The notes beneath the pieces are model-generated. The model searched no databases, was not told where the DNA came from, and saw nothing but the letters and a program-made list of their open reading frames with translations. A program made the translations under genes and the position numbers. A stretch of DNA of 13,308 bases from the NCBI GenBank assembly GCA_030601015.1, contig JAUVUO010000014.1, positions 1 to 13,308 of the forward strand. Direction: 5' to 3'. The stretch comes from Candidatus Omnitrophota bacterium. Its GTDB lineage: Bacteria > Omnitrophota > Gorgyraeia > Duberdicusellales > 4484-171. Below, in pieces: positions 7,511-13,308 of this stretch (positions within the stretch are counted from its first letter, which is position 1; each line of letters starts with the position of its first letter).

Positions 7511-7575
7511 ACCATGCCCATATTTTGAATTGTAATAAAATAAGATTGCAGCAAAATTAAAGGAAAAATAACGGC

Positions 7576-8775
7576 GTGAATAAGCAGGTTAAGCAACATT
7601 TAGAGGTTATAAAAGAAAACGCTGTTGATATAATATCTGAAGACGCGATAGTCTCGAAATTAGAGAATTCTTTTAAAACGAATAAGCCTCTAAAATTAAA
7701 AATAGGATTTGATCCTACAGCTAGAGACATCCATTTAGGGCACACGGTTCTTTTACGGAAATTGCGTAAACTTCAGGATTTAGGCCATCAAGTTTATTTT
7801 ATTATTGGTGATTTTACTGCTAAGATTGGTGACCCTTCAGGGAAAACAACACTTCGTCCTGTATTAAGTGATGAAGAGATTAGAGATAACGCTTCTACTT
7901 ATATTGATCAAGCCGCTAAAATTTTAGATAAAAACAAAACAGAAATTATTTATAACAGTATTTGGTATAAGAATATGAAAGTTTCAGATTTTTTATCAAT
8001 ACTATCTTCATATACAGTAGCCAGGATTTTAGAAAGAGATGATTTTTCGCAGAGATTAAAAGAAAATCGGCCATTGACACTTTTAGAAATAATTTATCCT
8101 TTGATTCAAGGGTATGATTCCTGTAAGATGTCCGCGGATATTGAATTTGGAGGGACAGATCAGAAATTTAATTTAATAGTAGGTAGACATCTTCAGCAAT
8201 TTTTTGGGCAGCCTTCTCAAGCAATCATTACCATGCCTATTTTAGTCGGGCTGGACGGTAAAAATAAAATGTCAAAATCATTAAATAATTATATAGGGAT
8301 TTTTGAAAGTCCGAAAGATATGTTTGGTAAATTGATGAGCATTTCGGATGAGATTATGTGGGAATACTACAAGTTTTTTAGTGACCAAGATATTGATACG
8401 GCAAAAAATATACACCCTAAAAAAGCGAAAATGTCTTTAGCCCAAGAGTTAGTTTCTTTTTATCATTCTCAAGAATTAGCTCTGAAGGAGAGAGAAGAGT
8501 TTGAAAGAGTTTTTTCTAAGGGAAAACTTCCTGAAAATATTCCTTTATATGAAACAAACAAATCCCCTATTGATTTAATAGAAGTTCTTTTAAATGCTAA
8601 AATAGTGACTTCAAAAAATGAGGCCAGGAGGTTAATTTCTCAAGGCGCGGTGTCATGGTTAACTGTAAATAGTTCGATATGTGTAGCGGTAAAAGAATCA
8701 ATAGTAGAAATACCCCCTCAAGGTATAGTTTTCAAAATTGGAAAAAAACGCTTCCTAAAAGTTTCTTTCTCTTAA
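7576..8775 (+). CDS. tyrS: Tyrosyl-tRNA synthetase, KMSKS-type
   Basis: Class Ic synthetase that activates tyrosine and charges tRNA-Tyr in the cytoplasm. The 399-residue protein has the Rossmann catalytic domain with GFDPTARDIHLGH (HIGH motif HLGH at 53-56), GDFTAKIGDPSGK, and KMSKS at 231-235, then the anticodon-binding region and a C-terminal S4 RNA-binding domain (about 335-398; EARRLISQGAVS). The DPTA..IHLGH plus KMSKS combination marks the TyrZ/type 2 branch rather than the KFGKS type of E. coli TyrS. The start is GTG at 7576, with AAAGGA at about 7558-7563; the 12-nt spacer is long. No better start is seen before the conserved N-terminal helix. It has its own structured leader and neither neighbour is close, so it is probably monocistronic. 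Confidence 0.95.
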   Translation: MNKQVKQHLEVIKENAVDIISEDAIVSKLENSFKTNKPLKLKIGFDPTARDIHLGHTVLLRKLRKLQDLGHQVYFIIGDFTAKIGDPSGKTTLRPVLSDEEIRDNASTYIDQAAKILDKNKTEIIYNSIWYKNMKVSDFLSILSSYTVARILERDDFSQRLKENRPLTLLEIIYPLIQGYDSCKMSADIEFGGTDQKFNLIVGRHLQQFFGQPSQAIITMPILVGLDGKNKMSKSLNNYIGIFESPKDMFGKLMSISDEIMWEYYKFFSDQDIDTAKNIHPKKAKMSLAQELVSFYHSQELALKEREEFERVFSKGKLPENIPLYETNKSPIDLIEVLLNAKIVTSKNEARRLISQGAVSWLTVNSSICVAVKESIVEIPPQGIVFKIGKKRFLKVSFS

Positions 8776-8785
8776 AAGGGATACC

Positions 8786-8819
8786 TCAGAAAAGCTTCTT
8801 TGTGTTCGTCTGTTTCTGA
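8786..8819. repeat. Inverted repeat just downstream of tyrS
   Basis: Perfect 7-bp arms TCAGAAA (8786-8792) and TTTCTGA (8813-8819) enclose a 20-nt loop. No T-tract follows, so it is not a standard terminator. It adjoins the palindromic element that begins about 10 bp further on. Confidence 0.4.
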
Positions 8820-8830
8820 CGGGATAAATT

Positions 8831-8950
8831 GGCGCTGTTGCAAAATATCCTTTTGTCATTGTCCGGCTTGACCGGACAATTCAGAACTACTGACTTTCTG
8901 GATTCGCACTTCTGTGGGAATGAAACTTTTAGCTTATTTTGCAACAGTCA
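8831..8950. mobile_element. MITE-like nested palindromic element
   Basis: Perfect 13-bp inverted repeats CTGTTGCAAAATA (8835-8847) and TATTTTGCAACAG (8935-8947) bound a segment with two internal hairpins. One is ATTGTCCGG-cttga-CCGGACAAT (8858-8880, 9 bp perfect). The other is ATTC-G-CAC-ttct-GTG-G-GAAT (8902-8921, one mismatch). The left end GGCGCTGTTGCAAA resembles IS6-family termini (GGNNCTGTTGCAAA), and the inner part resembles the TGTCCGG..CCGGACA and ATTCnCnC..GGGAAT intergenic palindromes common in bacterial genomes; both likenesses are from memory. It has no ORF and is more GC-rich than its surroundings. No clean target-site duplication was found, so exact ends are uncertain. It is probably a non-autonomous mobile or REP-like element. 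Confidence 0.6.
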
Positions 8951-8963
8951 TTTTAATAAATCC

Positions 8964-8991
8964 TTGCATTTTATATTGCTATTGATATAAT
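8964..8991 (+). promoter_or_regulatory. Extended -10 promoter upstream of gap
   Basis: TTGCAT (8964-8969), a 16-bp spacer and TATAAT (8986-8991) preceded by TG plus one base (8983-8985), i.e. a perfect extended -10. The start would be near 8998, some 213 nt before gap. The element lies 17 bp past the right repeat of the MITE-like sequence. Confidence 0.65.
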
Positions 8992-8997
8992 AGCTGC

Positions 8998-9210
8998 TCC
9001 AGGTAAGGATATATTCCTCTAGAATAAACTAAGGTGGTCCTTTAAATAATTTTTTATATGGGAATTTGAAATTTTTATTGTTGGAAGAATTGTACTAATT
9101 AAGCAAGTACCTTTATCCCTTAGAAAGTGGAAGAATATTTTGTGAGTGTGGTTGGAGAAAATATATAAATAGTTTAATTAATTTATATTTAATTTTAAAG
9201 AGGAGGTATT
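8998..9210 (+). promoter_or_regulatory. Long leader of gap with strong Shine-Dalgarno
   Basis: Non-coding leader. It contains small hairpins AGGA-tatat-TCCT (about 9006-9018), AAGG-TGGT-CCTT (9031-9042) followed 7 nt later by T6 (9050-9055), and GTACT...AGTAC at about 9093-9110. It ends in AGGAGG (9201-9206), 4 nt before the ATG. I recognise no riboswitch and no small ORF in it. Confidence 0.4.
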
Positions 9211-10212
9211 ATGTCAGTAAAAGTAGCTATTAATGGTTTCGGAAGAATTGGAAGATTAGTTTTACGGTCAGCATTAGAAAGAGGTGAAACAGATGTAGAG
9301 ATTGTTGCAGTTAATGATCTTACTAACGCGTCTACTTTGGCATATCTTCTTAAATACGATTCAAGTTTTGGAATCCTTGATAAAGAAGTAAAGGCGGAAG
9401 GGGATTCTATAATTATAGATGGCAAAAAAATTAAGGTTGTTTCAGAAAGGGATCCGGGTAATTTACCTTGGAAGGAATTAGGTGTAGATGTAGTTGTGGA
9501 GTCTACCGGATTTTTTAGAGATGCTGAATCTGCAGGTAAACATATAACATCAGGAGCAAAGAAAGTAGTTATTTCTGCACCGGCAAAGGGTGATGTTGCA
9601 ACTTTTGTTATGGGTGTTAATGAAGAAAATTATGACGCGTCTAAAGATCATATTGTTTCAAACGCCTCTTGTACCACCAATTGTATAGCTCCGGTTGCAA
9701 AAATTCTTCAAGATACATTTGGTATAAGTAAAGGCCTTATGACAACGATTCATTCATATACCGGTGACCAGCGCTTGCTTGATTTCCCTCATTCAGATTT
9801 ACGCAGAGCAAGGGCAGCAGCGCTTTCTATGATTCCAACTACTACAGGGGCGGCTAAAGCCGTTGGATTAGTTTTGCCGGAGTTAAAAGGTAAACTTGAC
9901 GGTTTAGCTATTAGAGTTCCTACACCCACTGTTTCAATTGTAGATGTAGTATTTCAAGTTAACAAGGAAGTAACAAAAGAAGAAGTTAATAAGGTATTAA
10001 CAGAAGCTTCTAACAATAAACTAAAAGGAATTCTTGGAGTTAGCAAAGAGCCTCTAGTGTCTATTGATTTTAAAAAGAATGCTCTTTCATCTATTGTTGA
10101 TGCGGATCAGACATATTGTCTTGGAGATATGGTTAAAATTCTTTCATGGTATGATAATGAATGGGGATATTCTTGCAGAGTTATAGATTTGATCAAATAT
10201 ATGACAAAATAA
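9211..10212 (+). CDS. gap: Glyceraldehyde-3-phosphate dehydrogenase, type I
   Basis: Oxidises glyceraldehyde 3-phosphate with phosphate and NAD to 1,3-bisphosphoglycerate in glycolysis, or the reverse in gluconeogenesis. The 333-residue protein is typical of bacterial type I enzymes. Motifs are the Rossmann NGFGRIGR (8-15), the adenosine-binding VNDL whose Asp favours NAD over NADP, the active-site block SNASCTTNC with nucleophile Cys154, [10 protein letters not shown] with His181, and the phosphate site [11 protein letters not shown]. The C-terminal [13 protein letters not shown] is conserved. The start is unambiguous: AGGAGG 4 nt upstream and the canonical [11 protein letters not shown]-terminus. 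It has its own extended -10 promoter and a long leader. pgk follows after 157 bp, and only one gap gene is visible. Confidence 0.98.
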   Translation: MSVKVAINGFGRIGRLVLRSALERGETDVEIVAVNDLTNASTLAYLLKYDSSFGILDKEVKAEGDSIIIDGKKIKVVSERDPGNLPWKELGVDVVVESTGFFRDAESAGKHITSGAKKVVISAPAKGDVATFVMGVNEENYDASKDHIVSNASCTTNCIAPVAKILQDTFGISKGLMTTIHSYTGDQRLLDFPHSDLRRARAAALSMIPTTTGAAKAVGLVLPELKGKLDGLAIRVPTPTVSIVDVVFQVNKEVTKEEVNKVLTEASNNKLKGILGVSKEPLVSIDFKKNALSSIVDADQTYCLGDMVKILSWYDNEWGYSCRVIDLIKYMTK

Positions 10213-10302
10213 GGGGTTGTTTGTTGCTAAATGCAGCATACACAAATTAATGATTTGATTTCAAAGATTGAGAATATTAGCTTTTTATCACAGAAATTAT
10301 AT

Positions 10303-10308
10303 TATAAT
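10303..10308 (+). promoter_or_regulatory. Possible -10 element upstream of pgk
   Basis: A perfect TATAAT within ATTATATTATAATCG lies 62 bp before the pgk ATG. The -35 region at a 16-18 bp distance (GCTTTT) is poor, so this may need an activator or may not be a promoter. No terminator is seen between gap and this site, so read-through from gap is also possible. Confidence 0.35.
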
Positions 10309-10323
10309 CGTTAAAATCAAGTG

Positions 10324-10350
10324 TTGGTGTTATCCCGAAACAGCGCCAAT
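10324..10350. repeat. Imperfect inverted repeat carrying the ACAGCGCCA motif, pgk leader
   Basis: TTGGTG (10324-10329) can pair with CGCCAA (10344-10349, one G-T pair). The right half AACAGCGCCAAT (10339-10350) is the exact reverse complement of 8828-8839 at the left end of the MITE-like element, and ACAGCGCCA also occurs at 1692-1700. It could be a relic of the same element or a shared regulatory site. The Shine-Dalgarno AAGGA of pgk follows directly. Confidence 0.4.
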
Positions 10351-10369
10351 AAGGGAAGGAAATTAAAAA

Positions 10370-11554
10370 ATGAATAAGAAATCTGTTAAGGATATAGATT
10401 TAAAGGCTAAACGTGTATTGGTTAGAGTTGACTTTAATGTGCCTTTAAATAAAGAGCTGCAAATTGCCGATGACAATAGAATAAAAGCATCTCTACCTAC
10501 AATTAAATACATTATTGAAAGAGGCGGAAAGGTGATTTTAATGAGCCATTTAGGCCGGCCGAAAGGAGAAGTAAAATCCGAGTTTAGTTTAAAACCGGTT
10601 GCCGGCCGTTTAAGCGAATTGTTAGGCCAACCTGTTGATATTCTGGATGATTGTATCGGGGAAAAAGTTAAAGATAAAATAAGTAAAATGAGTGAAGGCG
10701 AAGTAATACTCCTTGAAAATTTACGGTTTTATAAAGAGGAGACAGCCAATGATAAGGATTTCTCGAAAGATATGGCTTCATTAGGAGATGTTTTCGTGAA
10801 TGATGCTTTTGGTACTTGCCACAGAGCGCATGCTTCAACTGAGGGGGTTACGCATTATTTGGAATCAGCGGCAGGGTTTCTTGTTCAAAAAGAGATAGAG
10901 TATTTCCAGAAGATTTTAACTCAAGCTCAAAGTCCGTTTATTTTTATTTTAGGAGGAGCTAAAGTAGCGGATAAAATACCGGTTATTAAAAATATGCTGG
11001 ATAAAGCCGATATAATTCTCATTGGCGGAGCTATGGCATATACGTTTATGAAGTCAAAAGGAATTAATATCGGTTCTTCCCGTTTGGAAGAAAATAGCCT
11101 GGGGATAGTTGAGGAAATATTTGCCGATGCTAAAGAAAAAGGAGTAGAGATAGTTCTCCCCATTGATCATGTTATTACAGATAATATTGATACAGCTGCT
11201 AATGTTAAAATTACCGAAGGAGAATCCATTGATATTGGATGGATGGGAGTTGATATTGGGCCAAAAACAGTTGAATTGTTTTGCGGAAGAATAAAAGAAT
11301 CTAAAACTATTGTTTGGAACGGGCCGGTAGGTATTTTTGAAAAGGATAAATTCGCGTTAGGTTCCAAATCATTAGCTTTAGCCATTGCTGATTCAGATGC
11401 TGTTTCAGTAGTAGGAGGAGGAGATACCGCGGCAGCTGTAGCTAAATTTTTATTATCAGATAAAATGTCACACATTTCTACAGGAGGAGGCGCTTCCTTG
11501 GAATATTTAGAAGGTAAAGTTCTTCCAGGGATTGCAGCTTTGAACGACAAATGA
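10370..11554 (+). CDS. pgk: Phosphoglycerate kinase
   Basis: Transfers the acyl phosphate of 1,3-bisphosphoglycerate to ADP, the first ATP-yielding step of glycolysis, acting directly on the GAPDH product. The 394-residue protein has the normal two-domain length. The N-terminal domain carries RVDFNVPL (19-26), the SHLGRPKG substrate block, ENLRFYKEE and NDAFGTCHRAHAST. The hinge region has the ILGGAKVADKI block. The C-terminal nucleotide domain shows WNGPVGIFE and GGGDTAAAV (349-357), which binds the ADP phosphates. AAGGA at about 10356-10360 lies 9 nt before the ATG. It is not fused to tpiA as in some thermophiles. A probable terminator follows, so the triose genes are not one simple operon. 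Confidence 0.98.
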   Translation: MNKKSVKDIDLKAKRVLVRVDFNVPLNKELQIADDNRIKASLPTIKYIIERGGKVILMSHLGRPKGEVKSEFSLKPVAGRLSELLGQPVDILDDCIGEKVKDKISKMSEGEVILLENLRFYKEETANDKDFSKDMASLGDVFVNDAFGTCHRAHASTEGVTHYLESAAGFLVQKEIEYFQKILTQAQSPFIFILGGAKVADKIPVIKNMLDKADIILIGGAMAYTFMKSKGINIGSSRLEENSLGIVEEIFADAKEKGVEIVLPIDHVITDNIDTAANVKITEGESIDIGWMGVDIGPKTVELFCGRIKESKTIVWNGPVGIFEKDKFALGSKSLALAIADSDAVSVVGGGDTAAAVAKFLLSDKMSHISTGGGASLEYLEGKVLPGIAALNDK

Positions 11555-11589
11555 AAATTGAGATTATAGAATAAGGGCAAAAAATGGAA

Positions 11590-11631
11590 GGATAAAGAGA
11601 TTGTGTATCATTGTCCACTTTATTCTTTTTT
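11590..11631 (+). terminator. Probable intrinsic terminator after pgk
   Basis: GGATAAAG (11590-11597) pairs with CTTTATTC (11618-11625) with one G-T pair, a 20-nt loop, and T6 (11626-11631) directly after the stem. The large loop and AT-rich stem make it moderate. It lies 36 bp beyond the pgk stop. Confidence 0.5.
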
Positions 11632-11707
11632 AGAAGATTTAAGGGCAGCATGTTGGAGGGTAGTTTATTTGCGAATTTTGGCAATAAAAGTTGTCAAATA
11701 AAAGAGG

Positions 11708-11742
11708 GTATAATCATTTGAAATTATACTTGAAGATTATAC
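11708..11742 (+). promoter_or_regulatory. tpiA promoter region with repeated ATTATAC sites
   Basis: A perfect -10 TATAAT (11709-11714) is embedded in GTATAAT, which is the inverse of ATTATAC. ATTATAC recurs at 11723-11729 and again at 11736-11742, 13 bp apart. The first pair forms a 7-bp inverted repeat with an 8-nt loop. No good -35 is present at standard spacing (TTGTCA at 11691-11696 is only 12 bp away). The tpiA Shine-Dalgarno GGGAG follows at 11744-11748. The site could be an operator or an RNA hairpin. Confidence 0.4.
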
Positions 11743-11754
11743 CGGGAGTGTAAA

Positions 11755-12510
11755 ATGAGAAAACTTTTTATCGCAGGAAATTGGAAGATGAATAAGACTA
11801 TTAGCGAAGCCGTGGAATTGGTTAATAGCTTAAAAAGAGAAGTTGTTGATATTGAAAGTGTGGATATTGTTGTTTGCCCGGTCTTCACCGCACTTTCAGA
11901 AGTAGCAGATCTTGTTATAGATTCCAATATTGGCCTCGGGGCTCAGAATGTTTATTGGGAAGAGGTAGGGGCATTTACAGGTGAAGTATCTCCTAAGATG
12001 TTAAAAGATGCCGGCTGCAAATATGTAATTATTGGCCATTCCGAAAGAAGAAAATATTTTGGTGAAACTAATGAGACAGTTTTAAAAAAAATAAAGGCTG
12101 TTCAATCAGCGGGATTAAGTCCAATAGTTTGTGTGGGCGAGACCTTGGATGAACGGGAGCAGAAAAAAACGATAGAAGTTATAGAAAAACAGTTAAAAGA
12201 CGGTTTAAAAGAGATAAAAGATGATAACCTTGAGGATATAATTATAGCTTATGAACCGGTTTGGGCAATAGGAACCGGTAAAACCGCTACACCTGAACAA
12301 GCGGAAGAAATTCATAAATTTATTCGGGGTTGGATTAAAGAAAACTATTCGTCTGATATTTCCGAAGAAATAAGAATCATTTATGGCGGTAGTGTGAAGT
12401 CTTCTAATGCTAAAGATTTAATGAGTCAACCAGATATTGATGGAGCTTTAGTCGGAGGAGCATCTTTAGAAAGTCAGCTTTTTGTAGAATTAATAAAAAA
12501 CTCATTATAA
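11755..12510 (+). CDS. tpiA: Triose-phosphate isomerase
   Basis: Interconverts dihydroxyacetone phosphate and glyceraldehyde 3-phosphate, supplying the substrate of GAPDH. The 251-residue TIM barrel is of normal bacterial length. Active-site residues are all present and in standard positions: Asn9 and Lys11 in AGNWKMN, His95 in IIGHSERR, and Glu167 in AYEPVWAIGTGK, whose following GTGKTATPEQ is the flexible loop 6. YGGSV near the C-terminus binds the phosphate. GGGAG lies 6 nt before the ATG. It sits between pgk and secG; the tpiA-secG neighbourhood is very common in bacteria. A strong intrinsic terminator begins immediately after its stop, so secG is probably transcribed mainly on its own here. 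Confidence 0.98.
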   Translation: MRKLFIAGNWKMNKTISEAVELVNSLKREVVDIESVDIVVCPVFTALSEVADLVIDSNIGLGAQNVYWEEVGAFTGEVSPKMLKDAGCKYVIIGHSERRKYFGETNETVLKKIKAVQSAGLSPIVCVGETLDEREQKKTIEVIEKQLKDGLKEIKDDNLEDIIIAYEPVWAIGTGKTATPEQAEEIHKFIRGWIKENYSSDISEEIRIIYGGSVKSSNAKDLMSQPDIDGALVGGASLESQLFVELIKNSL

Positions 12511-12540
12511 TTATTTCCGTTATAACGAAATAAATTTTTT
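12511..12540 (+). terminator. Intrinsic terminator after tpiA
   Basis: TTATTTC (12511-12517) pairs with GAAATAA (12527-12533) around an inner GTTATAAC palindrome (one bulged C), followed after one A by T6 (12535-12540). The stem starts at the base after the tpiA stop codon. This is the clearest terminator in the window. Confidence 0.72.
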
Positions 12541-12604
12541 ATTGAGTGTTTGTGTTTGGTGTGGTAATCTAATACCATAAATTGTTTTAAAGGAGTTATT
12601 AAGT

Positions 12605-13024
12605 ATGTATAATTTAGTTTTAGTTCTTCATGTAATAGTTGTAATTAGTTTAATAGGCCTAATTCTTGTTCAAAGAGGCCGGAGTGGAGGATTGGTCGAA
12701 GCTTTAGGCGGGGTAGAATCTATTTTCGGTACAAAGACTAGTGATTTTTTAGTAAAAATAACGATTATTTTATCGATTGGGTTTTTTACTACATCAATTT
12801 CATTAGCTTATCTTTCCAGGAAAAAAGGAGAGTCTTTGTTGGAGAATTACGAAAATATACCTGTGGTAGAAGAAAATATTTCTCAAGAAAATCTTGATAA
12901 AGCTATTAATGATGAATCTGTAGTCGAAACAGAGTCTCAAGATAATAGCAAGATAGAGGTGGAAGAAAAACAAATGGAAATTATTCCTCAAGAGAAATCT
13001 TTTCCCCAAGATGCTCAAAATTAA
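12605..13024 (+). CDS. secG: Preprotein translocase subunit SecG with long acidic tail
   Basis: Small inner-membrane subunit of the SecYEG translocon that assists SecA-driven protein export. Two transmembrane segments are visible, about 4-22 and 51-70. Between them lies the SecG signature QRGRSGGLVEALGG...SIFGTKTSDFL (23-49). Beyond the second helix comes a basic RKK stop-transfer patch, then about 65 residues very rich in Glu, Asn, Gln and Ser. The total is 139 residues, with a tail longer than the core needs (E. coli SecG has 110). The tail is low-complexity and probably disordered. AGGAG at 12591-12595 with a 9-nt spacer supports the ATG at 12605. Terminators on both sides suggest a separate transcript; a promoter is likely in 12541-12590 but only poor matches are seen (e.g. 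TTGAGT at 12542, TAATCT at 12565). Confidence 0.92.
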   Translation: MYNLVLVLHVIVVISLIGLILVQRGRSGGLVEALGGVESIFGTKTSDFLVKITIILSIGFFTTSISLAYLSRKKGESLLENYENIPVVEENISQENLDKAINDESVVETESQDNSKIEVEEKQMEIIPQEKSFPQDAQN

Positions 13025-13044
13025 ATCATTTTATTTGAGTTTTT
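13014..13044 (+). terminator. Intrinsic terminator at the end of secG
   Basis: CTCAAA (13014-13019) pairs with TTTGAG (13034-13039), and TAAA (13022-13025) with TTTA (13030-13033), with a 2-nt bulge and loop TCAT. TTTTT (13040-13044) follows. The stem includes the last codons and the stop of secG. Confidence 0.62.
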
Positions 13045-13136
13045 GAAATAATTTTACGAATTTTTTAAAAGATACAATAAGTTAAGCTAATAGTTTATTA
13101 AATTTAATTGTTTTTGAGTGTAGAAAACTAAATTGC

Positions 13137-13165
13137 TTGACACAAATATTTTTTTATGATATCTT
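13137..13165 (+). promoter_or_regulatory. Sigma70-type promoter of the last gene
   Basis: A consensus -35 TTGACA (13137-13142), a 17-bp spacer and -10 TATCTT (13160-13165, 4 of 6). The -10 ends only 4 bp before the first ATG (13170). The predicted start at about 13171-13173 therefore coincides with the start codon pair ATGATG. Confidence 0.6.
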
Positions 13166-13169
13166 TACA

Positions 13170-13308
13170 ATGATGAAGTTTCTTCTAACCTTAAGCTTAA
13201 TTCTAATACCAATATTTTGTTCTCAGGCCGAAAATATTTTAGATGAAGAGGCTAGAATATATCGTGAGGAAGGGTATAAGTTGCAGCAGTTCGGGGATTT
13301 GGACGGAG
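13170..13308 (+). CDS. Secreted protein with Sec signal peptide, possibly TPR type (3'-truncated)
   Basis: Only the first 46 codons are in the window. The N-terminus MMKFLLTLSLILIPIFCSQA is a Sec signal peptide: one Lys, a hydrophobic core of about 12 residues, and a likely signal peptidase I site after SQA. The Cys at 17 is not in a good lipobox (PIFC), so a lipoprotein is less likely. The following residues, ILDEEARIYREEGYKLQQFG, are helical and amphipathic. They have the E-A-x-x-x-Y-x-x-x-G-Y spacing seen at the start of tetratricopeptide repeats; this is suggestive only. There is no Shine-Dalgarno before either ATG (13170, 13173), and the promoter -10 ends 4 bp upstream, so a leaderless mRNA starting at or near 13173 is likely. 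It probably acts in the periplasm or at the outer membrane. Confidence 0.7.
   Translation, partial: MMKFLLTLSLILIPIFCSQAENILDEEARIYREEGYKLQQFGDLDG

Noticed and set aside
7365..7575. T-box riboswitch in front of tyrS
   Set aside because: No AGGGTGGNACCGCG-like box and no recognisable stem I specifier loop, so only an unnamed attenuator-like leader is claimed.
5786..8830. Shared 11-mer CGGGATAAATT before rpsA (5786-5796) and in the tyrS-gap spacer (8820-8830)
   Set aside because: One shared AT-rich 11-mer among about 1.5 kb of spacers is close to chance, and its orientation relative to the other motifs differs.
11651..11722. Small ORF of about 23 codons starting MLEGSLFANFG in the pgk-tpiA spacer
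   Set aside because: No ribosome binding site, no recognisable motif, and it runs into the tpiA promoter region; not supported as a gene.
1..13308. Minus-strand open frames throughout the window, tRNA/rRNA genes, CRISPR arrays
   Set aside because: All minus-strand frames lie opposite well-recognised genes or cross spacers without motifs or ribosome sites. No cloverleaf, rRNA segment or regularly spaced repeat array was seen by eye.

Overview
This is an AT-rich bacterial chromosomal window carrying mostly housekeeping genes, all on the + strand. It reads as a free-living or at least biosynthetically competent bacterium, with its own proline, NAD, phospholipid and glycolytic genes. Gene order (an Obg-like GTPase then proB-proA-nadD; plsC next to rpsA; gap-pgk-tpiA-secG) and protein style suggest an uncultured Gram-negative lineage, perhaps of the Omnitrophota/PVC type. 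That placement is inference and has not been tested. No phage, plasmid, IS transposase, CRISPR, tRNA or rRNA gene is visible.

Layout. 1-5554 is a compact biosynthetic block: the 3' part of an Obg-type GTPase with eroded switch II and G4 motifs, proB, proA, nadD, a phosphohexomutase and a PlsC-type acyltransferase. nadD/mutase and mutase/plsC overlap, so these three at least look translationally coupled. 5555-5819 is a control region with two good tandem sigma70-type promoters and a structured leader for rpsA (six S1 domains). 7365-7575 holds a likely rpsA terminator and a hairpin-rich leader ahead of tyrS. 8776-9210 is the longest non-coding stretch. It holds a roughly 120-bp nested palindromic element that looks like a MITE, directly followed by an extended -10 promoter and a leader of about 210 nt for gap. 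9211-12510 is the lower-glycolysis set gap, pgk, tpiA, separated by spacers with their own terminators or promoter elements. secG follows with its own ribosome binding site and a terminator on each side. The window ends in the first 46 codons of a secreted protein whose promoter sits so close to the start codon that its mRNA may be leaderless.

How the genes work together. ProB and ProA carry glutamate to glutamate semialdehyde (proline synthesis). NadD makes deamido-NAD. The mutase and PlsC feed envelope sugar and lipid synthesis. S1 and TyrRS serve translation. GAPDH, PGK and TPI form the triose part of glycolysis/gluconeogenesis, and SecG is the accessory subunit of the Sec translocon.

I did not find a new multi-gene system. 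The observations most worth checking are the degenerate Obg G-domain, the MITE-like element beside the gap promoter, a short motif (ACAGCGCCA) recurring in three intergenic regions, the tyrS and tpiA leader structures, and the leaderless start at the right edge.
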